A model generated the notes under the pieces. That model searched no databases. It was not told the origin of the DNA and worked only from the letters and a program-made list of their open reading frames with translations. 64,000 bases of DNA, taken from positions 44,916 through 108,915 of the forward strand of contig DFLF01000002.1 of the NCBI GenBank assembly GCA_002373675.1, in the 5' to 3' direction. Below, one piece after another: positions 49,911 to 59,284 of this stretch. The position numbers were made by a program, and so were the translations under genes. The stretch is from Pseudobutyrivibrio sp. UBA3626. GTDB taxonomy: Bacteria; Bacillota; Clostridia; Lachnospirales; Lachnospiraceae. Within the stretch, counting starts at the first letter, position 1, and every line of letters begins with the position of its first letter.

Positions 49911-51572
49911 ATGTTAAAATACAATAGATATAAGAGAAATCCTGTTGTGGATTTTCCTGAGAGAACATGGCCAAATAAAGAAATTGAGAAGGCGCCTATA
50001 TGGTGTAGCGTGGATTTGAGAGATGGCAATCAAGCGTTAATTGAACCAATGAATGTAGAAGAGAAGATGGAAATGTTTGAACTTCTTCTTAAACTTGGAT
50101 TCAAAGAAATTGAGATAGGATTTCCTGCTGCAAGTCAGATAGAATATGATTTCTTAAGGAAACTTGTAAAGGAGAATAAGATTCCAGATGATGTTAAAGT
50201 TCAAGTGCTTTGCCAATGTCGTCAGGAATTGATAGATAGAACGTTTGAGGCGATTCAAGGGATACCTAATGTAATATTCCACATTTACAATTCGACATCT
50301 ACATTGCAGAGAGACGTTGTATTCCATAAGTCCCGTGAAGAGATAATCGATATTGCTGTAGCAGGAACTAATATGGTTACTTCCGGAATGAAGAATTTTG
50401 ATGGTAATATTCAGTTAGAGTATTCACCCGAATCTTTTACTGGAACTGAACTTGACTTTGCATTAGAGATTTGTACTGCTGTACAAGATGCATGGGGCAG
50501 GGCAAATGATAATCCTATTATATTTAATCTTCCTGCGACAGTAGAGATGAATACGCCTAATGTGTATGCTGATCAGATTGAATGGATGAGCACACATTTT
50601 AAAGATAGAGATAATATTATCTTATCTGTACATCCACATAATGATAGGGGAACAGGTGTTGCAATAACGGAACTATCTCTTCTTGCAGGCGCAGACAGAG
50701 TAGAAGGTACACTTCTTGGCAATGGCGAGAGAACAGGAAATGTTGATATTCTTACAGTTGCCTATAATATGTTTAGTCAGGGAATTAATCCTAATCTTAA
50801 TATTGAAAATGTAAAAGAGATTGTTGAGATTTATGAACGTTGTTGCAAGATGGAAGTAGATATGAGACATCCATATGCCGGTAAACTCGTATTTACAGCA
50901 TTTTCCGGTTCTCATCAGGATGCAATTAACAAAGGAGTTAAAGCATTAAAGGAAAGAGGAGAAGATAAATGGGAAGTGCCATATCTTCCAATTGACCCTG
51001 CTGATATAGGACGTGAGTATGAGCCTGTTGTTAGAATCAATTCTCAATCCGGTAAGGGTGGAGTCGCTTTTGTTATGGATACAATCTATGGCTATAAGAT
51101 TCCAAAGGATATGCAGAGAGAATTTGCCAATGTAATTCAGGCTATTTCCGAGAAAGAAGGCGGAGAAGTTAAGCCTGAAAGGGTTATGGCTGCTTTCAAA
51201 GAACAGTATTTTGAGAAGAAAGAACCATTTGAACTTATATTTGTTGATGTAGATGATAGATCAAGCAATGATGATACCAAGGTATCTGTTGACTTTAAAT
51301 ACAGGGGAGAAAGCATGCATTCAGAGGCTGAAGGGAATGGTCCTATTGATGCGCTTAAGACTGCAATCAGACAGTGTGTCCCTGATGTAGATTTTAGTGT
51401 AGAGGATTACTCGGAACATTCACTTTCTCAGGGTTCTCACGCTAAGGCTGCTGCTTATATGAAGCTTATGAATCCTATAACCGGTAAGATTACATACGGA
51501 GTAGGGGTTAGCTCTAATATTACTAGAGCAGGTATAAGAGGTATATTCTCAGCGCTTAATCGTTTGTTTTAA
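49911..51572 (+). CDS. leuA: 2-isopropylmalate synthase (long form)
   Basis: A 553-residue enzyme for the first step of leucine synthesis. The HMGL-like barrel has WCSVDLRDGNQALIEPM and the metal site HPHNDRGTGVA; the C-terminal regulatory domain (about 430-553) includes GPIDALKTAIRQ. This is the LeuA type 2 form related to fungal enzymes. No other leu genes are in the window. AGGAAAAGTA precedes the ATG. Confidence 0.96.
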   Translation: MLKYNRYKRNPVVDFPERTWPNKEIEKAPIWCSVDLRDGNQALIEPMNVEEKMEMFELLLKLGFKEIEIGFPAASQIEYDFLRKLVKENKIPDDVKVQVLCQCRQELIDRTFEAIQGIPNVIFHIYNSTSTLQRDVVFHKSREEIIDIAVAGTNMVTSGMKNFDGNIQLEYSPESFTGTELDFALEICTAVQDAWGRANDNPIIFNLPATVEMNTPNVYADQIEWMSTHFKDRDNIILSVHPHNDRGTGVAITELSLLAGADRVEGTLLGNGERTGNVDILTVAYNMFSQGINPNLNIENVKEIVEIYERCCKMEVDMRHPYAGKLVFTAFSGSHQDAINKGVKALKERGEDKWEVPYLPIDPADIGREYEPVVRINSQSGKGGVAFVMDTIYGYKIPKDMQREFANVIQAISEKEGGEVKPERVMAAFKEQYFEKKEPFELIFVDVDDRSSNDDTKVSVDFKYRGESMHSEAEGNGPIDALKTAIRQCVPDVDFSVEDYSEHSLSQGSHAKAAAYMKLMNPITGKITYGVGVSSNITRAGIRGIFSALNRLF

Positions 51573-51585
51573 TAGGAGGTTGTTT

Positions 51586-52461
51586 ATGAAGAAGATTCTA
51601 GTCACAGGTTGTAATGGTCAGTTGGGTCGTGCTATTAGAAATGAATATGGAAATAGTGTCGAGTTCATTAAGACTGATATGATTGATATGGAGGGTATTA
51701 TTAAGCTTGATATATCGAATCTTGAAGCTGTAAGAAAAGTATGCACGGACACAAAACCTGATGTAATAATTAATTGTGCGGCATTCACAAATGTAGATGG
51801 ATGCGAAGAAAGAGAAGAAGTTGCATATCAGGCAAATGCTATAGGACCTAAGAATCTGGCTATTGTTTCGAAAGAGAATGATATTAAATTGATTCATATT
51901 TCTACAGATTATGTATTCGCTGGAGATGGTAATAGACCTTACGTTGAGACAGATGAGCCTAATCCTGTATCAGCCTATGGAAGAACTAAGCTGGCAGGCG
52001 AGAAATTCGTACAGGAGAATGCTGATAAGTACTTCATTCTTCGTACTGCATGGTTGTATGGAGATGGTAAGAATTTTGTCAAAACCATGCTTAATGCAGC
52101 TAAAACTCACGACGAAGTATCGGTAGTATGTGATCAATTAGGAACACCAACATCGGCAGTAGAGCTTTCTAAGATGATACATTTCTTAGAAGGAACAGAT
52201 GATTATGGTATTTATCATGCCACATGTGAAGGTGATACTAATTGGGCCGAATTTACTGAAGCATTCTATAAGAAATGTGATATTAAAACAAAGGTAAATC
52301 ATGTTACAAGTGAAGAGTATGCGGCTATTAATCCGGCAGCAGCAAACAGACCTAAGTATTCAATTCTTGAAAATGCACATTTAAAAGAAGTAACAGATGA
52401 ATTCTCAATGGCTAATTGGGAGGATGCCTTAGATTATTACTTGGCTAATATGCCCGAATAG
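51586..52461 (+). CDS. rfbD: dTDP-4-dehydrorhamnose reductase
   Basis: A 291-residue SDR-type enzyme for the last step of dTDP-L-rhamnose synthesis. GCNGQLGRAI (7-16) binds NADPH, STDYVFAGDG and the YGRTKLAGE YxxxK motif are catalytic, followed by RTAWLYGDG. AGGAGGT (51574-51580) selects ATG 51586 over an in-frame TTG. It opens the polysaccharide locus. Confidence 0.95.
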   Translation: MKKILVTGCNGQLGRAIRNEYGNSVEFIKTDMIDMEGIIKLDISNLEAVRKVCTDTKPDVIINCAAFTNVDGCEEREEVAYQANAIGPKNLAIVSKENDIKLIHISTDYVFAGDGNRPYVETDEPNPVSAYGRTKLAGEKFVQENADKYFILRTAWLYGDGKNFVKTMLNAAKTHDEVSVVCDQLGTPTSAVELSKMIHFLEGTDDYGIYHATCEGDTNWAEFTEAFYKKCDIKTKVNHVTSEEYAAINPAAANRPKYSILENAHLKEVTDEFSMANWEDALDYYLANMPE

Positions 52462-52479
52462 ACATTAGTGAGGCATTAT

Positions 52480-53313
52480 ATGAATAGTAAACCATTAGTG
52501 TCAGTATGTATACCTGCATATAATAATGCAGAATACATATTAGAAACAATTGAAAACATATTAAATCAAAGTTATAGGAACATAGAACTTATTGTTGTTG
52601 ATGATAAGTCAAGCGACAACACAGTTGATGTTGTTAAATCTGTCAGAGATAACAGGGTTAGAGTATTTGAAAATAAAGAAAATCTTGGCATGGCAGGGAA
52701 TTGGAACAGATGTCTGGAGTTGTGTCAGGGCAAATATATTAAGCTTATATGTGCAGATGATTTGTTACACAGACGTTTAATAGAAAAAGAAGTTGCGATA
52801 ATGGAGGCTTATCCAGAAGTTAATCTTGTGCAATCTGATACGCAATTTATTGATCTTAATGGTAGACCGAAGGGATTCTATAGGAGATATTATAAATCCG
52901 GTCTTGTGGATGGTAAAGAAGCATCAAGATTTTCTGTTTTTACAAGAGACTATCTTGGAGCACCGCTTGCTAACATGATTAGGAAGTCAACATACGATAT
53001 TCTTGGTGGTTTTGACGAAAAACTGGTATATATTATTGATTATGATTTCTATATGAAACTTGCTAATTATGGTAAAATCTATATTGTTCATAAACCACTT
53101 AATTATTTCAGGATAAGAAATGATTCTAATACCGGACAGGTTATGGGTGGTGGAAAAGAAGATGTATACATTGCGGAACATAGACAGTTGGTGGAGAAAT
53201 ACGCTGATGAACTTAATTTGAGCAAATGGCAAATTGAGTTAAGTGTTAGAATAAGAAAACTTATGAGTTTTCTTGGAAGTATATATCTTAAGATTTTCGT
53301 TCCTAAAGAATAG
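52480..53313 (+). CDS. Family 2 glycosyltransferase
   Basis: A 277-residue GT-A glycosyltransferase. SVCIPAYNNAEYILETIEN and VVDDKSSDNTVD bind the nucleotide sugar, and the metal DxD-like motif is CADDLLHR. No membrane segments are evident. ATG 52480 has GTGAGG upstream; an in-frame GTG at 52468 is part of that site. It lies between the two rhamnose genes and may be a rhamnosyltransferase (inference). Confidence 0.88.
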   Translation: MNSKPLVSVCIPAYNNAEYILETIENILNQSYRNIELIVVDDKSSDNTVDVVKSVRDNRVRVFENKENLGMAGNWNRCLELCQGKYIKLICADDLLHRRLIEKEVAIMEAYPEVNLVQSDTQFIDLNGRPKGFYRRYYKSGLVDGKEASRFSVFTRDYLGAPLANMIRKSTYDILGGFDEKLVYIIDYDFYMKLANYGKIYIVHKPLNYFRIRNDSNTGQVMGGGKEDVYIAEHRQLVEKYADELNLSKWQIELSVRIRKLMSFLGSIYLKIFVPKE

Positions 53314-53357
53314 AATGAAAATAGTTTATAAATCTTATATAAAAAAGGAGAAATAAC

Positions 53358-54443
53358 ATGAGAACTTATTTAGTAACAGGTGGAGCTGGATTTATTGGAA
53401 GTAATTATATTCATTATATGTTCCGTAAATATGATAACGAGATTCGTATCATCAATGTTGATAAGCTTACATATGCAGGTAATCTTGAGAATCTTAAGGA
53501 CGTGGAAAACAGAGATAATTATACATTTGTTAAGGCAGATATCTGTGATAAGGACGCAATCGCTAAAATATTTGAGGAAAACGATATCGACAGAGTGGTT
53601 CATTTTGCAGCAGAGTCACACGTTGATAGAAGTATTAAGAATCCAGAAGTCTTTGTTCAGACAAATGTACTGGGAACAGCTGTAATGCTTAACTGTGCAA
53701 AGGCTGCATGGGAACTTCCTGATGGAACATTCAAGGAAGGAAAGAAGTTCCTACATGTGTCTACAGATGAGGTATATGGAACACTAGATGATGATCCTAA
53801 TGCATACTTCTATGAGACAACACCATATGACCCTCATAGTCCTTATTCAGCAAGTAAGGCTTCATCAGATATGCTTGTTAAGTCTTATATGGATACATAT
53901 AAATTCCCTGCTAATATAACTAATTGTTCTAATAATTATGGACCTTATCAATTCCCTGAGAAGCTTATTCCACTAATTATTAACAATGCACTTCAGGGTA
54001 AGAAGTTACCTGTATATGGTGATGGTAAGAATGTTCGTGACTGGTTATATGTAGATGACCATGCCAAAGGAATCGATATGGTTCAAGAGAAGGGCAAGTT
54101 ATTCGAGACATATAATATCGGTGGTCATAACGAGAAACAGAATATAGAGATTATTAATATTATTATTGAGACACTTCTCGAAATGCTTCCAGAAAATGAT
54201 CCTCGTCGTGCAAATGTCAGTACAGACTTAATAACTTATGTTGAGGATCGTAAAGGACATGATAGAAGATATGCTATTGCTCCGGATAAGATTAAGGCTG
54301 AGATTGGTTGGGAGCCGGAAACAATGTTTAAAGAAGGAATAAAGAAGACTATTGCATGGTTCTTTGAGCATGAAGAGTGGATGAAGAATGTGACATCTGG
54401 AGATTATCAGAAGTATTATAGCGATATGTATAGCAATAGATAA
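53358..54443 (+). CDS. rfbB: dTDP-glucose 4,6-dehydratase
   Basis: A 361-residue enzyme of dTDP-rhamnose synthesis. TGGAGFIGSNYIHYM, AAESHVDRSI, the STDEVYG motif, and the catalytic tyrosine in PYSASKASSDM with NNYGPYQFPEKLIP are diagnostic. AAAGGAG precedes the ATG. rfbA and rfbC are not in this window, so the pathway must be completed elsewhere. Confidence 0.97.
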   Translation: MRTYLVTGGAGFIGSNYIHYMFRKYDNEIRIINVDKLTYAGNLENLKDVENRDNYTFVKADICDKDAIAKIFEENDIDRVVHFAAESHVDRSIKNPEVFVQTNVLGTAVMLNCAKAAWELPDGTFKEGKKFLHVSTDEVYGTLDDDPNAYFYETTPYDPHSPYSASKASSDMLVKSYMDTYKFPANITNCSNNYGPYQFPEKLIPLIINNALQGKKLPVYGDGKNVRDWLYVDDHAKGIDMVQEKGKLFETYNIGGHNEKQNIEIINIIIETLLEMLPENDPRRANVSTDLITYVEDRKGHDRRYAIAPDKIKAEIGWEPETMFKEGIKKTIAWFFEHEEWMKNVTSGDYQKYYSDMYSNR

Positions 54444-54455
54444 TATGTAGAGCGA

Positions 54456-54712
54456 ACTGTCCATAAACTTCTCATATGCAATATATTCCCGTACTCATGA
54501 TAATCTTCGCTGAGTATATGTAATTGATTGATGTTCAGTCGTAATTATACGTTAGACGGGGACCGCGACAAATTCGCCGTCCAGGCTCAGTTGTCGCATA
54601 TTCGTGCCTTCCCTGGCACGAATTCCCCTAGATTAATCAATCACTAACATATACTAACGCTTGATTAAAATCGTACGGCAATTGTATTGCATATGAATTG
54701 TTTGTGGACAGT
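54456..54712 (+). repeat. 257-base imperfect palindrome with branched apex
   Basis: Two 77-base arms (54456-54532 and 54636-54712) pair along most of their length. Matched blocks are ACTGTCCA/TGGACAGT, CATATGCAATA/TATTGCATATG, CGTAC/GTACG, AGTATATG/CATATACT and TTGATTGAT/ATCAATCA. The apex contains CGTA/TACG (54540-54551), GGGG/CCCC (54558-54561, 54625-54628), GCGACAA/TTGTCGC (54565-54597) and a 9-bp hairpin ATTCGTGCC/GGCACGAAT (54600-54623). It fills the gap between rfbB and a glycosyltransferase gene. It may be a structured RNA acting on the operon or a transposon-derived element; no target duplication is evident. Confidence 0.75.
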
Positions 54713-54743
54713 CTTGCGTCACAGCTTATATAGGAGATAATAG

Positions 54744-55649
54744 ATGACGGTAGGAGTTGTGATTGTTACCTACAATAGAATAGAGCTTCTAAAAGAGTGT
54801 ATTAAGCGAGTGCTTAGTCAGTCATATCCTGTAACAAACGTTATTGTTGTCAATAATAACAGTAATGATGGTACGAAGGAGTATCTAGATTCCTTGAGGG
54901 ATAAAAGGGTGATTGTTAATCACGAGAAAACCAACTTGGGCGGTGCCGGTGGTTTTCATAAGGCGCTTCAAATAGCATCTGCTAAGAATTTCGATTATGT
55001 TCTGATTATTGATGATGACGCAATGATTGAAAAAAATTACATAAAGAAGATTATTGACTTTGCAGATAATAATCCAGAGTATAATGCTTATGCAGGTGCC
55101 GTCTACACAGAAGGCGAGATTGATCCATATCACAGAAGAAGGCTGGGCTCTAGATTAATCTTTTGGGAGAAAATGATTCCGAGGGAAATGTATGATAGGC
55201 CGCGACGCTTTGATTTTGCGACCTTCTGTGGTCTGGTAATCAGAGGGAGTGAACTTAAAAGAATTGGCCTTCCTAATAAAGAATATTTTATATGGTACGA
55301 TGATAGTGAATTCTGTCTAAGAATTGACGGTGGAATTGCTCTTGTTCCTAAAGCTAAGCTTAATCACAAGACGGTGCTTAATTATATAACCGGCAATATC
55401 TTGAGCCGGATTACATGGAAGCATTATTACGGATATCGCAATCGTTATGATTGTGCTAAGAGACACCTTGGACCTTTAACTTGTATTATGATACTTGGAG
55501 AATACAGCGTGTTTTATGCAGGGAGTCTTCTTATGTATCTTAATCCCGATAAACGTATACAGGCATCATATAATCTTAAGATGTTAAGGCGTGTTATGAT
55601 GGATTGTATAACCGGAAGGCTTGGCAAGAATCCTGACTACTTACCATAG
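54744..55649 (+). CDS. Family 2 glycosyltransferase (GlfT2-like group)
   Basis: A 301-residue GT-A enzyme. VVIVTYNRIELLKECI, NLGGAGGFHKAL (64-75), the metal motif DDD (90-92) and the acceptor-site FIWYDDSEFCLRI are the marks of the rhamnosyl/galactofuranosyl subgroup. TAGGAGATAATAG precedes the ATG. The C-terminal 60 residues are hydrophobic and basic and may touch the membrane. Confidence 0.9.
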   Translation: MTVGVVIVTYNRIELLKECIKRVLSQSYPVTNVIVVNNNSNDGTKEYLDSLRDKRVIVNHEKTNLGGAGGFHKALQIASAKNFDYVLIIDDDAMIEKNYIKKIIDFADNNPEYNAYAGAVYTEGEIDPYHRRRLGSRLIFWEKMIPREMYDRPRRFDFATFCGLVIRGSELKRIGLPNKEYFIWYDDSEFCLRIDGGIALVPKAKLNHKTVLNYITGNILSRITWKHYYGYRNRYDCAKRHLGPLTCIMILGEYSVFYAGSLLMYLNPDKRIQASYNLKMLRRVMMDCITGRLGKNPDYLP

Positions 55650-55669
55650 ATTATTGTTGACAAAAAAAG

Positions 55670-55696
55670 TTGACAAAAGAACCGTCCCCTTGTCAA
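55670..55696 (-). repeat. REP-like palindrome, copy D
   Basis: TTGACAAAAGAACC and GTCCCCTTGTCAA flank the centre, with one base difference from copy C in the core. An extra TTGACA precedes it at 55657. It lies 21 bases after one glycosyltransferase gene and before another, 15 kb from the transposase. Confidence 0.85.
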
Positions 55697-55715
55697 CTTA
55701 GCATAGGAGAGAATT

Positions 55716-56606
55716 ATGAACAACGTTGCAGCAATAGTAGTTACATACAACAGAAAAGAGCTCCTAAGAGAGTGCATAAAAGCGCTTCAAGCATCATCTC
55801 GTAGTGTTGATATTATAGTGATTGATAATAATAGTACAGATGGAACAAGAAAGTATATTGCTGACCTTATAGGTGGTAATGTGTTCTACAAACGCCTTAA
55901 GAAGAATATAGGTGGCGCCGGTGGATTTAGCGCTGGAATGAAATATGCCGTAAGACAAGGCTATGAATATATCTGGATTATGGATGATGATACCATTGTT
56001 AAGGAGAATTCCTTAGAACAACTTATGAATGTGACAGAAAGTGTTCATGACAATTTTGGTTTCTTGTCTTCTTCTGTTAAATGGATAGATGGAAGTGACT
56101 GTAAGATGAATATTCAGACATATAAGTCTAATCTTACAGATATCGAGAAAGCATATGCGGATAGAGGAATCTGTCCTGTTAAGGCAGCTACATTTGTATC
56201 CCTTTTATTTAAAGCTGATGCCATTAAAGAAGTGGGACTCCCCCTCAAGGAGTACTTTATTTGGGGAGATGACAAAGAATATACACTTCGTATGTCTGCT
56301 AGATTCAATTGCTACAATGTAGTGGACAGTAAAGTTATACATAAGATGAATAATAATGAAGGTTCTAATATCACGAAAGATAAAATAGGAAGAATTGATA
56401 GATATTTCTATGCATATAGAAATGATTTTGCTACAGCCAGAGAATTGGGAGCTAAGGAAATATGTATTTACTTTGCGGGTTTTGGACTTAACTCCGCACG
56501 AGTCCTTCTATACGCCAGTGACAACAGGAAGGCTAGACTTAATGTAATGTTTCGAGGATTGATTAGTGGGTTAACATTTAGACCAAGAATTAGATATGTG
56601 GATTGA
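55716..56606 (+). CDS. Family 2 glycosyltransferase (GlfT2-like group)
   Basis: A 296-residue GT-A enzyme similar in plan to the one at 54744: VVTYNRKELLREC, NIGGAGGFSAGM (64-75), DDD (90-92) and YFIWGDDKEYTLRM. The pair may arise from duplication. TAGGAGAG precedes the ATG. It converges on the minus-strand glycosyltransferase gene. Confidence 0.9.
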   Translation: MNNVAAIVVTYNRKELLRECIKALQASSRSVDIIVIDNNSTDGTRKYIADLIGGNVFYKRLKKNIGGAGGFSAGMKYAVRQGYEYIWIMDDDTIVKENSLEQLMNVTESVHDNFGFLSSSVKWIDGSDCKMNIQTYKSNLTDIEKAYADRGICPVKAATFVSLLFKADAIKEVGLPLKEYFIWGDDKEYTLRMSARFNCYNVVDSKVIHKMNNNEGSNITKDKIGRIDRYFYAYRNDFATARELGAKEICIYFAGFGLNSARVLLYASDNRKARLNVMFRGLISGLTFRPRIRYVD

Positions 56607-56639
56607 TGAAAATGCAATTTCATGTTCTGCGAGCTATTA

Positions 56640-57608
56640 CTAGAAATAGTGATAAAAAAACCATACAAAGAAGTCTTTACTCCATATAGGCACATATAGT
56701 GTTCTAGGTCTTATTCTTTTACATAGCCTTTTGAGAGCCTGTTTGGATTTTTTAATCTGGTCTTTGTGTCTGGCTTTGTTCTCGCTTAGAAAACGTATAT
56801 CATTATTGGTGAATTCAAAGCAGAAATTATATGCCATTATATAGGCTTTGTCATTGACTTTTTGTAGATAGTCAAGAATTACTTTGTAGGCATCATATGC
56901 TACAAGAAGACGTGGGATACGTTGCTCTTCAGTTTGTGTAATGCTAGATGATACAAATCTGTAATTATAGAGAAGTTCAGGGAGCAAGACCACATTGTTA
57001 ATGGAGCTTGCAGCCTCTAGTACCCACAACTTGTCTTCATACATGTTGAGGGCAGGGTTGAAGCTGGGAATTGAATTATCATTTGCGGTGAGACTGCTAA
57101 CGCGCCATAGTTTATTCCATGGATAACCGCCACCGCATTTATAATTATCAGAACCAACTTCAATTTGAAATGTATTTGCATCAACAACTCTGACTTTATC
57201 AGTGATTTGTTGAATATAGGTATCGAGTTCGCAATAATCAGTCCAGCCAAAGACTGCACAGTCTGCATTGTATTTTATAAGGGCATCAATAGCAAGAGAC
57301 CAGGCTTCAGGCTTAAGACTATCGTCGGAATCCACGAAGGTTAATATGTCTCCTGTCGCGACTTTAATGCCGTTGTTTCGAGCAACACTTACGCCGGCAT
57401 TTTTCTGGTGGAGGGTAATAATACGTGAATCGCGATTTGCATAATCATCGCATATTTTGGCGCAAGAAGAATCAGAGCCATCATCTACTAAGATAAGCTC
57501 GAAGTTTGTATATGTCTGATTGAGAATGCTGTTTACACACTCTTCAAGATATTCGGTTTTTGTGTTATATACCGGTACAACAGCACTTATTAATAATTTA
57601 TTATCCAT
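56640..57608 (-). CDS. Family 2 glycosyltransferase, minus strand
   Basis: A 322-residue GT-A enzyme of the capsule/EPS type: VVPVYNTKTEYLEECVNSIL, LVDDGSDSSCAK, and the metal motif TFVDSDDSLKPEAW. It is the only gene of the locus on the minus strand and lacks a clear ribosome binding site, so it may have been inserted separately or be independently controlled. Confidence 0.9.
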   Translation of the reverse strand: MDNKLLISAVVPVYNTKTEYLEECVNSILNQTYTNFELILVDDGSDSSCAKICDDYANRDSRIITLHQKNAGVSVARNNGIKVATGDILTFVDSDDSLKPEAWSLAIDALIKYNADCAVFGWTDYCELDTYIQQITDKVRVVDANTFQIEVGSDNYKCGGGYPWNKLWRVSSLTANDNSIPSFNPALNMYEDKLWVLEAASSINNVVLLPELLYNYRFVSSSITQTEEQRIPRLLVAYDAYKVILDYLQKVNDKAYIMAYNFCFEFTNNDIRFLSENKARHKDQIKKSKQALKRLCKRIRPRTLYVPIWSKDFFVWFFYHYF

Positions 57609-57669
57609 AGCTACATTATGCGACTTACGATAGATTTTTTCAAGAGATAGAATTGATTAGGTTATATTA

Positions 57670-59280
57670 ATGAGAACAAAAAATTCATTTATTAATTTCC
57701 TTGCCAACACAGGAAGCTATACAATTAACTTAATATTGTCTTTTGTTACGAGAACAATATTCATACATGTGTTCTCGGCGGCATATCTTGGTATCAACGG
57801 AGTATTTGGTAATATTTTGTCAGTGCTCTCACTTTCAGAACTTGGAATCGGTGTTGCTATGAATTATTTCCTGTATACACCTATTGCAAGCGAAGATGAG
57901 AAGACTATAAGACAGTTTATGAATCTGTATAGGGTTATGTACACTGTTGTAGGTGGATTTGTAGGAATTGCCGGACTTTGTCTTATACCTTTTTTGGATT
58001 TCTTTTTGAAGGATCAGCCTGATATTCCGGGAATAACATTTATCTATATCTTATATCTTGCCAATACTGTTGTCTCCTATATGTGGGGATATAAGAGGGC
58101 GATAATAGACGGTCATCAGAAGAGCTATATAGGTACATTTTACAATACGGTATTTACAACAACGCAATTTATCTTACAGATTATTGTATTGCTTGTATTT
58201 GAGAATTTCATATTGTATCTTGTAATTCAGATTGGATGTAGCATTATAACCAATTTTGTGGTCGCAAGGAAAGCCAACAAAATGTATCCGTATATAACGA
58301 CGGACAGAAATGACTATCCCCCTAAGGAAGTCAGAAGAAAGGTATTCAAGAATGTTGGCGCTATGTCCATTCATAAGCTTGGTGATGTAGTAGTAAACAA
58401 TACGGATAATTTAATAATGTCCACCGCTGTGGGAGTTACCATTGTTGGAATGCTTTCTAATTATCAGATGATACAGGCAAGTATTATTACAGCACTTAAC
58501 GGATTGTTTGGTGCATTTACAGCAAGTATTGGAAATCTTACTGTAGAAGAGGATGATGAAAGTGTTTTTAGGGTTTACAAGACACTACAGTTCTTATGCT
58601 TTTGGCTATATAGCTTCTGCTCAGTGGGATTTATGGTGGTATTTACTCCTTTTATGGAGGCCTGGGCATGGGTTGCCGGTAAGCCGTCAGAAGAGCTGGT
58701 GATTCCGTTAGTTATGCTACTCGTATTTACTGCGAACTTCTATATGGGAGGTATGAGGCGTGTTATTCTCACATTCAGGGACGCAATGGGGCTATATTGG
58801 TATGACAGATATAAGCCGATATTTGAAGTTATTATTAACCTTGTAGTGTCAATTGTTCTTGTTGTTAAGATTGGTGCCATAGGAGTTATGATAGGTACTT
58901 TGGTAAGCACAATGACGACATGCTTTTGGGTGGAGCCGCTTGTTACATATAAGTATGGATTCCATAGAAAGGTAAGACATTATTTTGGATTGTTTACAAA
59001 ATACACTTTAACAACTATAGTTGTGGGTGGATTAACATATTATCTGTGCCACTTTATTGATGTTGGAGGTATATTGGAAGTGGTACTTAAGATTATAGCA
59101 TGTACTGTGATATATAATGGAATCATACTGCTTTTATATGGTCGAACAAAGGAGTTTAAGATACTGTGGGAAGAGACCATGAAACTACTCAAGGGTTGGT
59201 ACAACCGTAAATTTAAAAATAAAGGTAATAATGAAGACACAGAAAACGTAGAAGCAAGTGAGACAGAAGATAAGGAGTAA
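57670..59280 (+). CDS. Polysaccharide flippase (MATE/MOP superfamily, Wzx-like)
   Basis: A 536-residue membrane protein with about 12-14 membrane segments. FLANTGSYTINLILSFVTRT and YLGINGVFGNILSVLSLSELG are typical of Firmicutes polysaccharide transporters. It presumably moves lipid-linked repeat units across the membrane. The C-terminal tail is charged and acidic. The ribosome binding site is weak. No Wzy-like polymerase is in the window. Confidence 0.92.
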   Translation: MRTKNSFINFLANTGSYTINLILSFVTRTIFIHVFSAAYLGINGVFGNILSVLSLSELGIGVAMNYFLYTPIASEDEKTIRQFMNLYRVMYTVVGGFVGIAGLCLIPFLDFFLKDQPDIPGITFIYILYLANTVVSYMWGYKRAIIDGHQKSYIGTFYNTVFTTTQFILQIIVLLVFENFILYLVIQIGCSIITNFVVARKANKMYPYITTDRNDYPPKEVRRKVFKNVGAMSIHKLGDVVVNNTDNLIMSTAVGVTIVGMLSNYQMIQASIITALNGLFGAFTASIGNLTVEEDDESVFRVYKTLQFLCFWLYSFCSVGFMVVFTPFMEAWAWVAGKPSEELVIPLVMLLVFTANFYMGGMRRVILTFRDAMGLYWYDRYKPIFEVIINLVVSIVLVVKIGAIGVMIGTLVSTMTTCFWVEPLVTYKYGFHRKVRHYFGLFTKYTLTTIVVGGLTYYLCHFIDVGGILEVVLKIIACTVIYNGIILLLYGRTKEFKILWEETMKLLKGWYNRKFKNKGNNEDTENVEASETEDKE

Positions 59281-59284
59281 CATT

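Noticed and set aside
54456..54712. tRNA or a single intrinsic terminator
   Set aside because: The arms are far too long, there is no T-run after the 3' arm, and no tRNA features appear in the apex.
56640..57608. Minus-strand frame as an artefact
   Set aside because: Rejected as an artefact call: full GT2 motifs over 322 codons make it a real gene despite its opposite strand.
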